A stretch of 19,289 nucleotides of DNA from an uncultured Clostridia bacterium (GCA_937895935.1 CALBKX010000002.1:1-19289), one strand, 5' to 3'; positions 1-6,733 are shown, numbered from the stretch's first letter. Numbers and translations are program-made. Notes: generated from the sequence alone by a model not told the origin.

Positions 1-45
1 CACCAAGTGACGGTTAAATGCTACTCGGGTATCGTTCAAGCAAAT

Positions 46-128
46 CATTTACATCTAAGAAGAGCATAAGGATTAATTTTAAAATAATATAAAATAAAGG
101 CCACTTGGCGAAGAGTATACTTCGAAGG
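46..128. repeat. 83 bp direct repeat, copy 1
   Basis: This copy matches 244-326 at 77 of 83 positions. The last 63 bp (66-128 against 264-326) are identical, and all six mismatches fall in an 8 bp patch (58-65 against 256-263). The unit starts CATTTACATCTA and ends CTTCGAAGG, and the copies are 198 bp apart. The identical core with one scrambled patch suggests recent duplication or gene conversion. Confidence 0.9.
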
Positions 129-138
129 TGGTTTTTTT
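101..138 (+). terminator. terminator-like hairpin at end of repeat copy 1
   Basis: CCAC (101-104) pairs with GTGG (128-131) and CGAAG (109-113) pairs with CTTCG (120-124) around AGTATA. Seven T residues follow (132-138). This looks like a rho-independent terminator reading rightwards, possibly for a gene left of the window. The stem has an internal loop. Confidence 0.4.
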
Positions 139-147
139 AATTGAAAG

Positions 148-172
148 TTTTTCCTCTGTTGCCAAGGAGAGG
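148..172. repeat. palindromic segment, copy 1
   Basis: A 25 bp segment reading TTTTTCCTCT...GGAGAGG that matches 329-353 at 21 of 25 positions. CCTCT and GGAGAGG can pair around GTTGCCAA. It resembles the short CCTCCC...GGGGAGG palindromes that I recall as common intergenic repeats in gut clostridial genomes; that family resemblance is from memory only. Confidence 0.5.
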
Positions 173-243
173 CGAGAGTCAAAACTTGGTTAATTATGGA
201 GGTTTTTTAGTAAATGATTGTTTACGCTTTGCAGTAGATGTTG

Positions 244-326
244 CATTTACATCTAGAGGGGGGATAAGGATTAATTTTAAAATAATATAAAATAAAGGCC
301 ACTTGGCGAAGAGTATACTTCGAAGG
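244..326. repeat. 83 bp direct repeat, copy 2
   Basis: Second copy of the 46-128 unit. The 8 bp patch reads GAGGGGGG here instead of AGAAGAGC. Unlike copy 1 it is not followed by GTGG plus a T-tract, so the terminator-like hairpin that closes copy 1 is incomplete here. Confidence 0.9.
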
Positions 327-328
327 AA

Positions 329-375
329 TTTTTCCTCCCATGCCAAGGGGAGGTGGCAAACGAAGTTTGACGGAG
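329..375. repeat. palindromic segment, copy 2 (two hairpins)
   Basis: CCTCCC pairs with GGGGAGG around ATGCCAA (334-353). A second hairpin follows: CAAAC (357-361), loop GAA, GTTTG (365-369), then ACGGAGAGG. It is the better preserved relative of 148-172 and looks like a REP-type intergenic element. Confidence 0.5.
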
Positions 376-486
376 AGGTTTTCAATATGTAAGATATTGC
401 TTTAAATTGCAATTTCTTCTAATTTAAAACAATTAATACTTGCATAAAAATAATGACATTAAAACTGGTGAAATTTCCTAGATAGA

Positions 487-525
487 GAAATGGACTCCAA
501 AAAGTTTGATTTTTGGGTCCATTTC
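487..525. other. long stable hairpin, possible terminator
   Basis: The arm at 487-503 (GAAATGGAC, one bulged T, CCAAAAA) pairs with 510-525 (TTTTTGGGTCCATTTC) around a 6-base loop, giving a 16 bp stem with one bulge. The T-tract after it is weak on both strands. It may end minus-strand transcription from the phosphodiesterase gene, about 210 bases downstream of that gene's stop, or belong to the repeat cluster. Confidence 0.5.
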
Positions 526-613
526 TTTAATAATAGAACAAAAACTATTATATATTAATAAATGTTAATGTATTAATTAACACAAATGTTTGTGCTTATT
601 TAAATTTTAATTA

Positions 614-630
614 TCCTTATGCTCTTCTTA
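614..630 (-). repeat. inverted 17 bp fragment of the 83 bp repeat
   Basis: The reverse complement of this segment equals bases 56-72 of repeat copy 1 exactly, so 56-630 is bounded by inverted repeats. Just beyond it, 647-669 (TTCAAGCAAAACAATTTACATCT) repeats 35-56 in direct orientation with one extra base. The pattern fits rearranged repeats or a decayed non-autonomous element; no encoded transposase is seen. Confidence 0.75.
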
Positions 631-736
631 GCTACGTAGAACTCGCTTCAAGCAAAACAATTTACATCTTTTATTAGTTTCAGTTATAGAGCAAAATTGG
701 TATTTTATACTCGATTGTCTTGTTATAAAAAATTAT

Positions 737-1465
737 TTAAATTTTTGGCTCAAAATTTTCAAAAATGATATTGTCACAATATTTGACAGCGTTCATATAT
801 TCAGTTTGTGAGCGTACACACCAAGCTAAAAGTGGTAATTTTTTGTAACGTTTTACATAAATATTAGGCAAATTTTGCACGTTATATGATATAAAGTTAG
901 GGCAGGATACACGTTTGTTTAAAAGCATACGTTTTAAAGCGAATTTCTTTATAAAAGACAAGTGTGCTCCTTTAAAATAGGAGGAGAGTTGACCTCTAAG
1001 CACTTTTGGTGCATTAATCTTGAACCATTCAAGAGAATAAGGGTTAAAAGATTGCACAGCATACTCCCCATTATAATTTTTAAGTAAATTGTAAGTAGCT
1101 TTTTCCAAATCTCCAACTTTTCCTTCATTTTTAATTTCAATAAGCAAAGGAACTTGTCCATCAACTAACTGAAGAACTTCAGTTAATGTGGGAATACAAA
1201 ATTCAGTTTTAGAAAGTTTATAATCGCTTAGTTCTGACTTTAATAAATTTTTTGTGTAACCATCTTTCCCTGTCATACGTGAAAGAGAATAATCGTGAAA
1301 AACAATAACTGTTCCATCGGCTATTTGTTGAACATCAATCTCTATTGCATAACCCTCGTCAATTGCTCTAACAAAAGCGCCAAGCGAGTTTTCAGGATTA
1401 GATGCATCGTGAAAACCTCTATGGGCAATATAATCTTTAACTAACCAAGAATTAAAAATATCCAT
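737..1465 (-). CDS. glycerophosphodiester phosphodiesterase (UgpQ/GlpQ family, cytoplasmic)
   Basis: Hydrolyses deacylated phospholipid headgroup diesters (glycerol-3-phospho-alcohols) to glycerol-3-phosphate plus alcohol. The 242-residue protein carries the family's ordered motifs. The catalytic IAHRGFHD with NPENSLGAF lies near residues 12-30, EIDVQQIADGTVIVFHD follows at about 40-56, and LLIEIKNEG sits in mid-protein as a further metal/substrate strand. There is no signal peptide or membrane segment, so it is probably intracellular like UgpQ. The start is set at ATG 1465 because GAGG sits 5 bases upstream; a longer frame from 1510 would run through the promoter. A promoter at 1482-1510 gives a short leader of about 10 bases. 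The gene diverges from the SHOCT membrane protein. Family assignment is firm; the exact substrate is not known. Confidence 0.9.
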   Translation of the reverse strand: MDIFNSWLVKDYIAHRGFHDASNPENSLGAFVRAIDEGYAIEIDVQQIADGTVIVFHDYSLSRMTGKDGYTKNLLKSELSDYKLSKTEFCIPTLTEVLQLVDGQVPLLIEIKNEGKVGDLEKATYNLLKNYNGEYAVQSFNPYSLEWFKINAPKVLRGQLSSYFKGAHLSFIKKFALKRMLLNKRVSCPNFISYNVQNLPNIYVKRYKKLPLLAWCVRSQTEYMNAVKYCDNIIFENFEPKI

Positions 1466-1481
1466 TAACACCTCTTTATAT

Positions 1482-1510
1482 ATTGTACTAAAAAAATTGA
1501 TAAAAAACAA
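1482..1510 (-). promoter_or_regulatory. promoter of the phosphodiesterase gene
   Basis: On the minus strand TTGTTT (1505-1510), a 17 bp spacer and TACAAT (1482-1487) make a plausible sigma-A promoter. The predicted start near 1475 leaves a leader of about 10 bases that still contains the GAGG ribosome site. Confidence 0.55.
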
Positions 1511-1579
1511 TTATTTTACAATCTTTTGTAGATTTTCCATAAATATTTTAATAAGGTAAGTATAAAAATATAAAATAAC

Positions 1580-1609
1580 TTTACAAATTGTTTTATTATA
1601 TAGTAAAAT
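1580..1609 (+). promoter_or_regulatory. promoter of the SHOCT membrane protein gene
   Basis: TTTACA (1580-1585), an 18 bp spacer and TAAAAT (1604-1609). The predicted start near 1616 precedes the AAAGGAG ribosome site at 1625-1631 and ATG 1641. Confidence 0.5.
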
Positions 1610-1640
1610 TAAATGGTAATATATAAAGGAGATTTTATTT

Positions 1641-2453
1641 ATGCTTAAAAAATCTAAAATAGAAAAAATAATGACAATAATACCTATTGCACTTGCGTTT
1701 ATTGTTGTTGGAATTTTAGTTCTTGGGATAACAGGAACATTAAAATTAAACCGCTTTACTGTTGATTTAATGCTAATTTTGGGTGTTATTGCTTTTGGTT
1801 GTATATCTTGCTTAACTGCAGCAAAAATGATTTCTAAAGATAAAAAGAACATTTATGCTTACATAATTTTAGGGTTTACAGGGCTTTCTTGTTTGCTTTG
1901 GATTGTTTTCATTTTTATTGGACAGGGTTTTATTGAATCACTTATCAATGATTCAGGAGATGCATCTTCATTAATAGGAATATGGACTTATACAAAAATA
2001 ACTATTTTTATCACAATTCAAACTTCATTAATTAATTTAGTTGTTTCTAATATTGTAACATTTAAAAAGGAATACTTTGCTTTTCAAATTATAATGTATG
2101 TAAGTAATTTGATTGTTGATGTTTGGCTTTCTATTTTAATTCTTTCTATTAGTTATAACGGAAATAGTGTTGTTTTTGGAGCTAATTGGTTGTTTAATTC
2201 AAAATTTGTTTTAACTTTGTTTATTTTGGCTGCAGCTTTCTCAATTCTTGCTTCAGCAATATTCAAAAGTATCATCAAAAAACGCACAAGAGATTTAACT
2301 TTGGATAAAACAAACTTATTTCAAACAAAAGAGCAAGTTCCTGCTACTTCTATTGAAGAAAGAATTAAAAAATTGGACGAACTTAAAGAAAAAGGTATGA
2401 TTTCTGAAGAAGAATATAAAGAAAAGAAATCAAAAATTCTTGAGGAAATATAA
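1641..2453 (+). CDS. multi-pass membrane protein with C-terminal SHOCT domain
   Basis: A 270-residue protein with about five hydrophobic segments (roughly residues 11-35, 40-60, 73-97, 115-140 and 145-170, with another at 185-210). A basic linker follows, and then residues 237-270, beginning IEERIKKLDELKEKGMISEE and ending KKSKILEEI. That tail is a typical SHOCT module, a short helical element at the C-terminus of many bacterial membrane and signalling proteins that is thought to mediate oligomerisation. The start is supported by AAAGGAG 9 bases upstream. The gene is transcribed alone and ends at a strong terminator at 2529-2567. I do not recognise the membrane domain, and no catalytic motif is visible, so the function is unknown. 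An envelope sensor or scaffold role is only a guess. Confidence 0.75.
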   Translation: MLKKSKIEKIMTIIPIALAFIVVGILVLGITGTLKLNRFTVDLMLILGVIAFGCISCLTAAKMISKDKKNIYAYIILGFTGLSCLLWIVFIFIGQGFIESLINDSGDASSLIGIWTYTKITIFITIQTSLINLVVSNIVTFKKEYFAFQIIMYVSNLIVDVWLSILILSISYNGNSVVFGANWLFNSKFVLTLFILAAAFSILASAIFKSIIKKRTRDLTLDKTNLFQTKEQVPATSIEERIKKLDELKEKGMISEEEYKEKKSKILEEI

Positions 2454-2528
2454 TAACACTAACATAATAAAAAAATCGAAACTTTTAAACACCTTGAAAG
2501 TCGCTTGGAGATTTCCTAAAATAATTTT

Positions 2529-2567
2529 ACACCCTATAAAATTATATTTTTATAGGGTGTTTTTTTT
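2529..2567 (+). terminator. rho-independent terminator after the SHOCT gene
   Basis: A perfect 13 bp stem, ACACCCTATAAAA (2529-2541) with TTTTATAGGGTGT (2548-2560), a 6-base loop and then seven T residues. It lies 75 bases after the stop. Confidence 0.9.
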
Positions 2568-2574
2568 GACTAAT

Positions 2575-2667
2575 TAAAAACAAGACAACGTGGGCAATTA
2601 AAGAGAAATCTTACATTTTAAGTAAGTGCTAAACTTTAAAAAGTTTGAAGTTTAGATGTTGTTTTTA
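2575..2667 (-). terminator. branched hairpin, probable terminator of the Asn-rich protein gene
   Basis: TAAAAACAA (2575-2583) pairs exactly with TTGTTTTTA (2659-2667). Inside are CTTAC/GTAAG (2610-2614 with 2622-2626) and CTAAACTT/AAGTTTAG (2629-2636 with 2648-2655). Read on the minus strand it lies 28 bases after the stop of the 2695-3078 gene and ends in TTGTTTTTAATT, as a terminator would. About 26 bases (2584-2609) have no clear partner, so it is a three-way junction rather than a full cloverleaf. Confidence 0.45.
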
Positions 2668-2694
2668 TTTTAAGTTTAAGATTTAGTAAGGATG

Positions 2695-3078
2695 TTATTT
2701 TTTATTGGTGACATCTTCATAATCGCTTAAATCAATAATTCCTTTATCTTGAGTTTTATTTTCTGAAGCTTTTTTTTTGTTGTTATTGTTAAATAAAGAC
2801 AAGGAGTTTACCATTTCTGATAAGTTGGGGTTAAAATTTTGCAAAAGTGATAATATATTTAGTCTTTTGCTATTAGTGTTTGAGCCTAATAAAAAGGGTA
2901 TAATTTGTTTGATAATATCTGAGTTTAAAATGGAACTTAAAAACCCTTGTTGCCCATCATTTGAAGCATATGTTTGGTTATTTAAAGATGTATTATTATT
3001 GTTTGTATAAATTACTTGAGGATAATCAGATACATACTGATTTTGTTGATTATTATTTTGATTAAAAAAACTAATCAT
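2695..3078 (-). CDS. small Asn/Gln-rich protein, unknown function
   Basis: I do not recognise this 127-residue protein. Its N-terminus (residues 1-45) is rich in Asn, Gln and Tyr and probably disordered. A hydrophobic helical middle (about 46-65, GFLSSILN...IIPFLLG) and a second helix (ILSLLQNFNPNLSEMVNSL) follow, and then a charged Lys/Asp tail. There is no signal peptide. The start is well supported by AAAGGAG 6 bases upstream on the minus strand. It diverges from the small protein and S8 protease genes across a palindromic promoter, which implies matched expression. Such composition is seen in spore coat and morphogenetic proteins, and the promoter also fits a mother-cell sigma-E reading, but a sporulation role is inference only. 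Confidence 0.7.
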   Translation of the reverse strand: MISFFNQNNNQQNQYVSDYPQVIYTNNNNTSLNNQTYASNDGQQGFLSSILNSDIIKQIIPFLLGSNTNSKRLNILSLLQNFNPNLSEMVNSLSLFNNNNKKKASENKTQDKGIIDLSDYEDVTNKK

Positions 3079-3082
3079 TGTT

Positions 3083-3134
3083 ACTCCTTTAACATTTATC
3101 TATATGCGAACATATAAATAAATGTTAAAGGAGT
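3083..3134. promoter_or_regulatory. 52 bp palindrome with mirror-image overlapping promoters
   Basis: A 17 bp arm ACTCCTTTAACATTTAT (3083-3099) is repeated inverted at 3118-3134. Inside it TATATG (3101-3106) pairs with CATATA (3111-3116) around CGAA. Only 3100 and 3117 mismatch. Rightward promoter: TTAACA (3089-3094), 18 bp, TATAAA (3113-3118). Leftward: TTAACA (3128-3123), 18 bp, TATAGA (3104-3099). Each predicted start lies just upstream of the AAAGGAG ribosome site in its own arm. The same bases also read as sigma-E-like in both directions: TAACATT, 14 bases, then CATATAAA rightwards or CATATAGA leftwards. Confidence 0.75.
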
Positions 3135-3138
3135 TTTT

Positions 3139-3399
3139 ATGGGATTCAAAGATTACAATGCTAAGATGGATGAAGAACAGTTAAAAGGGGGGAGCAAAAA
3201 GGTAGAAAATCTATATAATGAATATAAAGACAAATCAGAAGATGAATTAATAAGCGAATTGTTTAAATATGTAGCAAAACAAAAAGAAAATGGCACATTT
3301 GACTATGAAAATTTAAGTAATATGTTAAATCAAATATCACCTTTTTTAAATGAACAACAAAAAAATAAAATGAAGGATATATTAAATCAAATAAAATAA
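3139..3399 (+). CDS. small charged helical protein, unknown function
   Basis: An unrecognised 86-residue protein, hydrophilic and predicted mostly helical, with no signal peptide, Cys or metal motif. The N-terminal half is rich in Lys/Glu (YNAKMDEEQLKGGSKK) and the C-terminal half has a helix-turn-helix-like spacing (LSNMLNQISPFLNEQQKNKM). AAAGGAG lies 5 bases before ATG 3139, inside the palindrome. Its TAA overlaps the protease ATG by one base (TAATG), so the two are translationally coupled. That makes a partner, chaperone or inhibitor role towards the protease reasonable but unproven. The QI-PFL stretch is faintly like one in the divergently transcribed Asn-rich protein, which may be chance. 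Confidence 0.75.
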   Translation: MGFKDYNAKMDEEQLKGGSKKVENLYNEYKDKSEDELISELFKYVAKQKENGTFDYENLSNMLNQISPFLNEQQKNKMKDILNQIK

Positions 3400-4535
3400 T
3401 GATGAATAAAATTGATCAAAAATTATTAAAATTTGTTGCTTTATCACAAAAAGAATGTACACTAGAGTGTATAGTATATTACAACGACAAAAATAAAATA
3501 ATCGACTTTTTAAACAAAAATGATGTAAGGATTATCAAAGAGTTTTCCTTACTAAACGCTTATGCTGTTTGTTTTAATTCAGAAAAGATTTTAAAAACGG
3601 CTAAACAAAATTTTGTTTCATACATATCATCTGTTGCTAATGTTAGTGCTTTAATGGATGTATCAAAAAAAATAATAAAGGCAGACAAAACAGAATTAAC
3701 TGGAAAAAATGTTACCATTGCATTTATAGACACGGGCATAAATCCACATTTAGATTTTAAACTTGGGGAAAACAGGATTATTGTCTTTTGTGATTTTGTA
3801 AACCATAATGAAATTCCATATGATGATAATGGGCACGGAACATTTGTTGCGGGAGTTGCTGCGGGAAGTGGAATTTTAAGCGGGAAAAAATATTCAGGCG
3901 TTGCGCCCAACTCGAACATAATATCATTAAAAGCCTTAAACGAAAAAGGTGAAGCAACAGCAGTGACCATTTTGGAAGCTATGCAATGGGTTTATGAAAA
4001 TTATGAACAATACAACATTAAAGTAGTCTGTATGAGTTTTGGAAGTGAACCTTTAGGATATAACGACCCTATAATGAAAGGTGCCGAAAAACTTTGGCAA
4101 GAAGGAATAACTATTGTTTCGGCTGGAGGGAATTCAGGACCAGAAAGAGAAACAATTAAAAGCCCTGGAGTAAGTAAAAAAATCATTACTGTTGGAGGAT
4201 TAAAAGATAACAGAAATGAATTAAGGGAATATAGTGAAAAACTTTTTGAAGTTGCTGAATTTTCTTCAAGAGGTCCCGCTTTTTCTCGCGTTAAACCCGA
4301 TGTAATTGCTCCAAGTGTAAACATAACTTCTTGTTCTCACAAAGGTGGCTATAGACAAATGAGCGGGACTAGTGTTGCAACACCTATGGTGGCTGGACTA
4401 TGTGCATTAATATATGAAAAATATCCACAAGCTAAACCTGACCAAATAAAAAACTTTTTGCTTTATAATGCAAAATCAATATTTATGGGGAAATATGCTG
4501 AAGGCTATGGTCTAGTCCAGTTCAATTTGGGTTAA
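3399..4535 (+). CDS. S8 family (subtilisin-like) serine protease, cytoplasmic type
   Basis: A 378-residue subtilase with a complete triad: Asp111 in IAFIDTGINPHLDF, His146 in DDNGHGTFVAGVAAG and Ser325 in MSGTSVATPMVAGL. The oxyanion Asn245 lies in VSAGGNSGP. No signal peptide precedes it. Residues 20-95 resemble a compact I9-like propeptide or inhibitor domain. The domain order fits intracellular AprX/IspA-like proteases, or the Csp germination proteases of clostridia. Translation is coupled to the 86-residue gene by TAATG; a second ATG at 3402 could be used instead. The protease and its small partner share the palindromic promoter with the Asn-rich gene. The protease family is certain; the substrate and any spore role are not. 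Confidence 0.93.
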   Translation: MMNKIDQKLLKFVALSQKECTLECIVYYNDKNKIIDFLNKNDVRIIKEFSLLNAYAVCFNSEKILKTAKQNFVSYISSVANVSALMDVSKKIIKADKTELTGKNVTIAFIDTGINPHLDFKLGENRIIVFCDFVNHNEIPYDDNGHGTFVAGVAAGSGILSGKKYSGVAPNSNIISLKALNEKGEATAVTILEAMQWVYENYEQYNIKVVCMSFGSEPLGYNDPIMKGAEKLWQEGITIVSAGGNSGPERETIKSPGVSKKIITVGGLKDNRNELREYSEKLFEVAEFSSRGPAFSRVKPDVIAPSVNITSCSHKGGYRQMSGTSVATPMVAGLCALIYEKYPQAKPDQIKNFLLYNAKSIFMGKYAEGYGLVQFNLG

Positions 4536-4539
4536 ATAG

Positions 4540-4568
4540 TTTACGTTTTAAAAAAAACGATGTATAAT
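4540..4568 (+). promoter_or_regulatory. strong promoter of lgt, predicts leaderless mRNA
   Basis: TTTACG (4540-4545), a 17 bp spacer and a perfect TATAAT (4563-4568). A start seven bases downstream falls on the ATG at 4576. No ribosome site is present between the promoter and that ATG. Confidence 0.65.
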
Positions 4569-4575
4569 GTGTCAT

Positions 4576-5355
4576 ATGTTGAATTTAATAAATGGTTTTA
4601 CAGTTTTTGGATTAAATGTTAAATTTTATGGAATAATTATGGCTTTTGCTATGTTTATTGGCATTGTTTTAGCATGCCATAATTCAAAAGAAAGGGGTTT
4701 AAAGTCGGAAGATATTTTTACGCTTGCAGTATATATATTGCCATTTGCAGTCATTGGTGCAAGAATTTTATACGTCATAGGAGCCGACCACTCTTATAGT
4801 TTTGTAGAAATGCTTAAAATTTGGGAAGGGGGTATGTCTATTTATGGTGGCATAATTGGTGGCGCTTTTGGACTATTTCTTTTTTGCGTTGTACATAAAA
4901 AAAATTTTTTAAACGTGGCTGACGTTGCTTGTGTTTCTTTAATTTTAGGACAAGCAATTGGCAGATGGGGAAACTTTTTTAATCAAGAAGTTTATGGAGA
5001 GTTGGTAACTAACCCTTCGTGGCAATGGTTCCCTTTTGCGGTTTTGTTGGATAATGGTGAATGGCACTATGCTCTATTCTTTTATGAATTTATAATTAAT
5101 TTGACTATTTTTGCTTGTTTATTTTTACTATTAAAAAAAGTAAAAACAAAAGGTTATGTTACAAGTGCATATTTAATAGCATATGGAACAATTAGATTTA
5201 TATTAGAACCATTAAGAGTATCTAGTTATAACTTAATGATATTCGGATTAAAATTAAGTAGCATTACCAGTATAATAGCTATTTTGGTTGGTATATCAAT
5301 ATTCGTTTTTGTGCAAACTAAACAAAAACGGGGTAAAAAGAATGAAAAAGAATAA
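4576..5355 (+). CDS. lgt: prolipoprotein diacylglyceryl transferase
   Basis: Lgt transfers diacylglycerol from phosphatidylglycerol to the lipobox Cys of prelipoproteins in the plasma membrane, the first step of lipoprotein maturation. The 259-residue protein has about seven hydrophobic segments. It carries the family signatures WEGGMSIYGGIIGG and GQAIGRWGNFFNQEVYG, then WHYALFFYE, a variant of the usual HPxxLYE. A late Arg-containing segment RFILEPLR matches the family's conserved arginine loop. Length is close to the 260-270 usual in Gram-positives. ATG 4567 is also in frame, but it overlaps the TATAAT box and would precede the predicted transcript start, so 4576 is preferred. It heads an operon with a membrane protein and a DivIVA-like protein. 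Confidence 0.93.
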   Translation: MLNLINGFTVFGLNVKFYGIIMAFAMFIGIVLACHNSKERGLKSEDIFTLAVYILPFAVIGARILYVIGADHSYSFVEMLKIWEGGMSIYGGIIGGAFGLFLFCVVHKKNFLNVADVACVSLILGQAIGRWGNFFNQEVYGELVTNPSWQWFPFAVLLDNGEWHYALFFYEFIINLTIFACLFLLLKKVKTKGYVTSAYLIAYGTIRFILEPLRVSSYNLMIFGLKLSSITSIIAILVGISIFVFVQTKQKRGKKNEKE

Positions 5356-5833
5356 AATTTTGCTATTTTTTGCTATTTTTTGTGTAATTTTATTTATTCT
5401 TTCATTATTTTTTGAAATAAACAATGTATCTTTAAAAGGCTATTGGTTTAGTATTGCTACTGTTTTAATAGGGCAATATTCTTTTATTTATTTCCTTATG
5501 TACAAACTGGATTCATCATTATACTATTCATTTTTAAATAGTTCAATTGGTGTAAGTTCATTTTTTCAAAGTGTAAATGAATATAGTTTTGCTTTTTACT
5601 ATCCAGTTTATTTATTATGTTTTGCACTTTCTAGTTTTGCAGTATTCGTCTTATTTAGACAAAAAATTCATTTTAAATTATTTGCAATTTTAACTTTAGA
5701 AGGTATACTACTTATAGCATACAAAATTAAGATTTTAAATTTATGGCAATTACTTTTGATTAATGGTTTATATTTAATTTTTGTACTTGCAGAAATTGTA
5801 TTTAGAATAGAACGAAACCTTAAGGAGAATTAA
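5342..5833 (+). CDS. five-helix integral membrane protein, unknown function
   Basis: A 163-residue protein that is almost entirely membrane-embedded. Hydrophobic segments lie at about residues 6-25, 35-53, 83-104, 110-127 and 131-152, and a short basic tail follows (FRIERNLKEN). I do not recognise the family and see no conserved polar motif. ATG 5342 overlaps the last 14 bases of lgt and has GGGG upstream, so it is probably coupled to lgt; the open frame extends back to 5288, but that would overlap lgt by 68 bases. The stop directly abuts the ATG of the DivIVA-like gene. Position between lgt and a cell-pole/division scaffold suggests an envelope role, which is inference from context. Confidence 0.7.
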   Translation: MKKNKILLFFAIFCVILFILSLFFEINNVSLKGYWFSIATVLIGQYSFIYFLMYKLDSSLYYSFLNSSIGVSSFFQSVNEYSFAFYYPVYLLCFALSSFAVFVLFRQKIHFKLFAILTLEGILLIAYKIKILNLWQLLLINGLYLIFVLAEIVFRIERNLKEN

Positions 5834-6664
5834 ATGAAAGAATTTCAAACAGCAAGAAATGGATATAATAAAGATGAGGTTATGTCTTATGTAAATAGTT
5901 TAGAGGAGCAATTAAAACAAAAAAATATAGATATAGATAACTTAGAACAAAAACTAAAGTATTATCAAACTAAAGAAAAGGACATTAAAGAAAAAGGCGA
6001 TAATATTTCTATTGCATTAACAGCAGCTGTTGAAAAAGCAAAACAAATTGAAAAGAGCAGTAAAAATGTTTACAATTTAAAAATTGAAGAACTTGATATT
6101 TTATATTCTCGTTGGGAAAAAGTTTTAAATGAATTGTTGCAAAAATATCCAAATTTAGACGAGTTGGACAATGTGAAAAAATTGTTGATAGATTTTAAAT
6201 CAAATTTAAAAACTAATTTAAAAGAAGATTTCAAATTTTTAAATGCAAATGGCTCAGTATTGCAAGAAAGTGACCCTATGCGTTCACTTTTAAATAAAAT
6301 GAATACATATTTAGATAAACAAATGACGGAAAAAAAAGAAACAAAAACGTATGTTAGACATAGAAAACAACTTTCCACTGATATGCGTCAAAAACAAACC
6401 GAACTAAATAAATTGGAGGAAAAATCTACAATGATTAAACCAATTTATGAAGCTAGAATTGAAAAAGGCGAAAAATATGAATCTCTTTTGGATAAATTTT
6501 TAACACAAGATGTTGAACCAAATTCTGCTTATGCAGTAAAAATAACAAAAACGGGGACAACACCAGAAGTAAATGAAAGTGGTTTTGATTTAAAAGAGGC
6601 TGTAAATCCTAAAGAAAGTTTAGAAACAATAATGAAAAGTTTTGATTTCTTTTCTAATAATTAA
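5834..6664 (+). CDS. DivIVA-like coiled-coil protein
   Basis: DivIVA-family proteins bind curved membrane at septa and poles and recruit division, peptidoglycan or sporulation partners. The N-terminus, FQTARNGYNKDEVMSYV (residues 4-20), is the family's membrane-targeting motif with the signature NGY-KDEV. A heptad-rich coiled coil follows (about 22-60), then Lys/Glu-rich helical segments to about 215 and a less charged tail ending in SFDFFSNN. At 276 residues it is longer than B. subtilis DivIVA (164) because of added central and C-terminal helices. AAGGAG lies 7-8 bases upstream, and the ATG directly follows the preceding stop. It is the last gene of the lgt operon. Family call is good; whether it acts in division, elongation or secretion is open. 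Confidence 0.75.
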   Translation: MKEFQTARNGYNKDEVMSYVNSLEEQLKQKNIDIDNLEQKLKYYQTKEKDIKEKGDNISIALTAAVEKAKQIEKSSKNVYNLKIEELDILYSRWEKVLNELLQKYPNLDELDNVKKLLIDFKSNLKTNLKEDFKFLNANGSVLQESDPMRSLLNKMNTYLDKQMTEKKETKTYVRHRKQLSTDMRQKQTELNKLEEKSTMIKPIYEARIEKGEKYESLLDKFLTQDVEPNSAYAVKITKTGTTPEVNESGFDLKEAVNPKESLETIMKSFDFFSNN

Positions 6665-6733
6665 AGTTTTAACCATGTAAATCCTGTATGATAGTACAAA
6701 AATTTTTGACAATAAATTGTTTATTGGTTTTTC

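Larger units (their letters stand above)
1..736. other. gene-free repeat-rich intergenic region
   Basis: No credible gene is seen in this 736 base stretch; the open frames in it run through repeat copies. It holds an 83 bp unit present twice, palindromic segments after each copy, an inverted 17 bp fragment of the unit, a third copy of a short flanking motif and a long hairpin at 487-525. The first bases (CACCAAGTGACGG) look like the tail of another palindromic segment, so the repeat cluster probably starts left of the window. No transposase, integrase or tRNA is visible. Confidence 0.7.

Noticed and set aside
46..326. CRISPR array
   Set aside because: Only two copies of a long 83 bp unit with an unrelated 115 bp gap, and no cas genes.
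194..412. 72-residue minus-strand open frame
   Set aside because: It runs through the second repeat copy and palindromes, and its composition is not protein-like.
3560..4324. Minus-strand open frames within the S8 protease
   Set aside because: They are mirror frames of a gene with a full catalytic triad, without ribosome sites.
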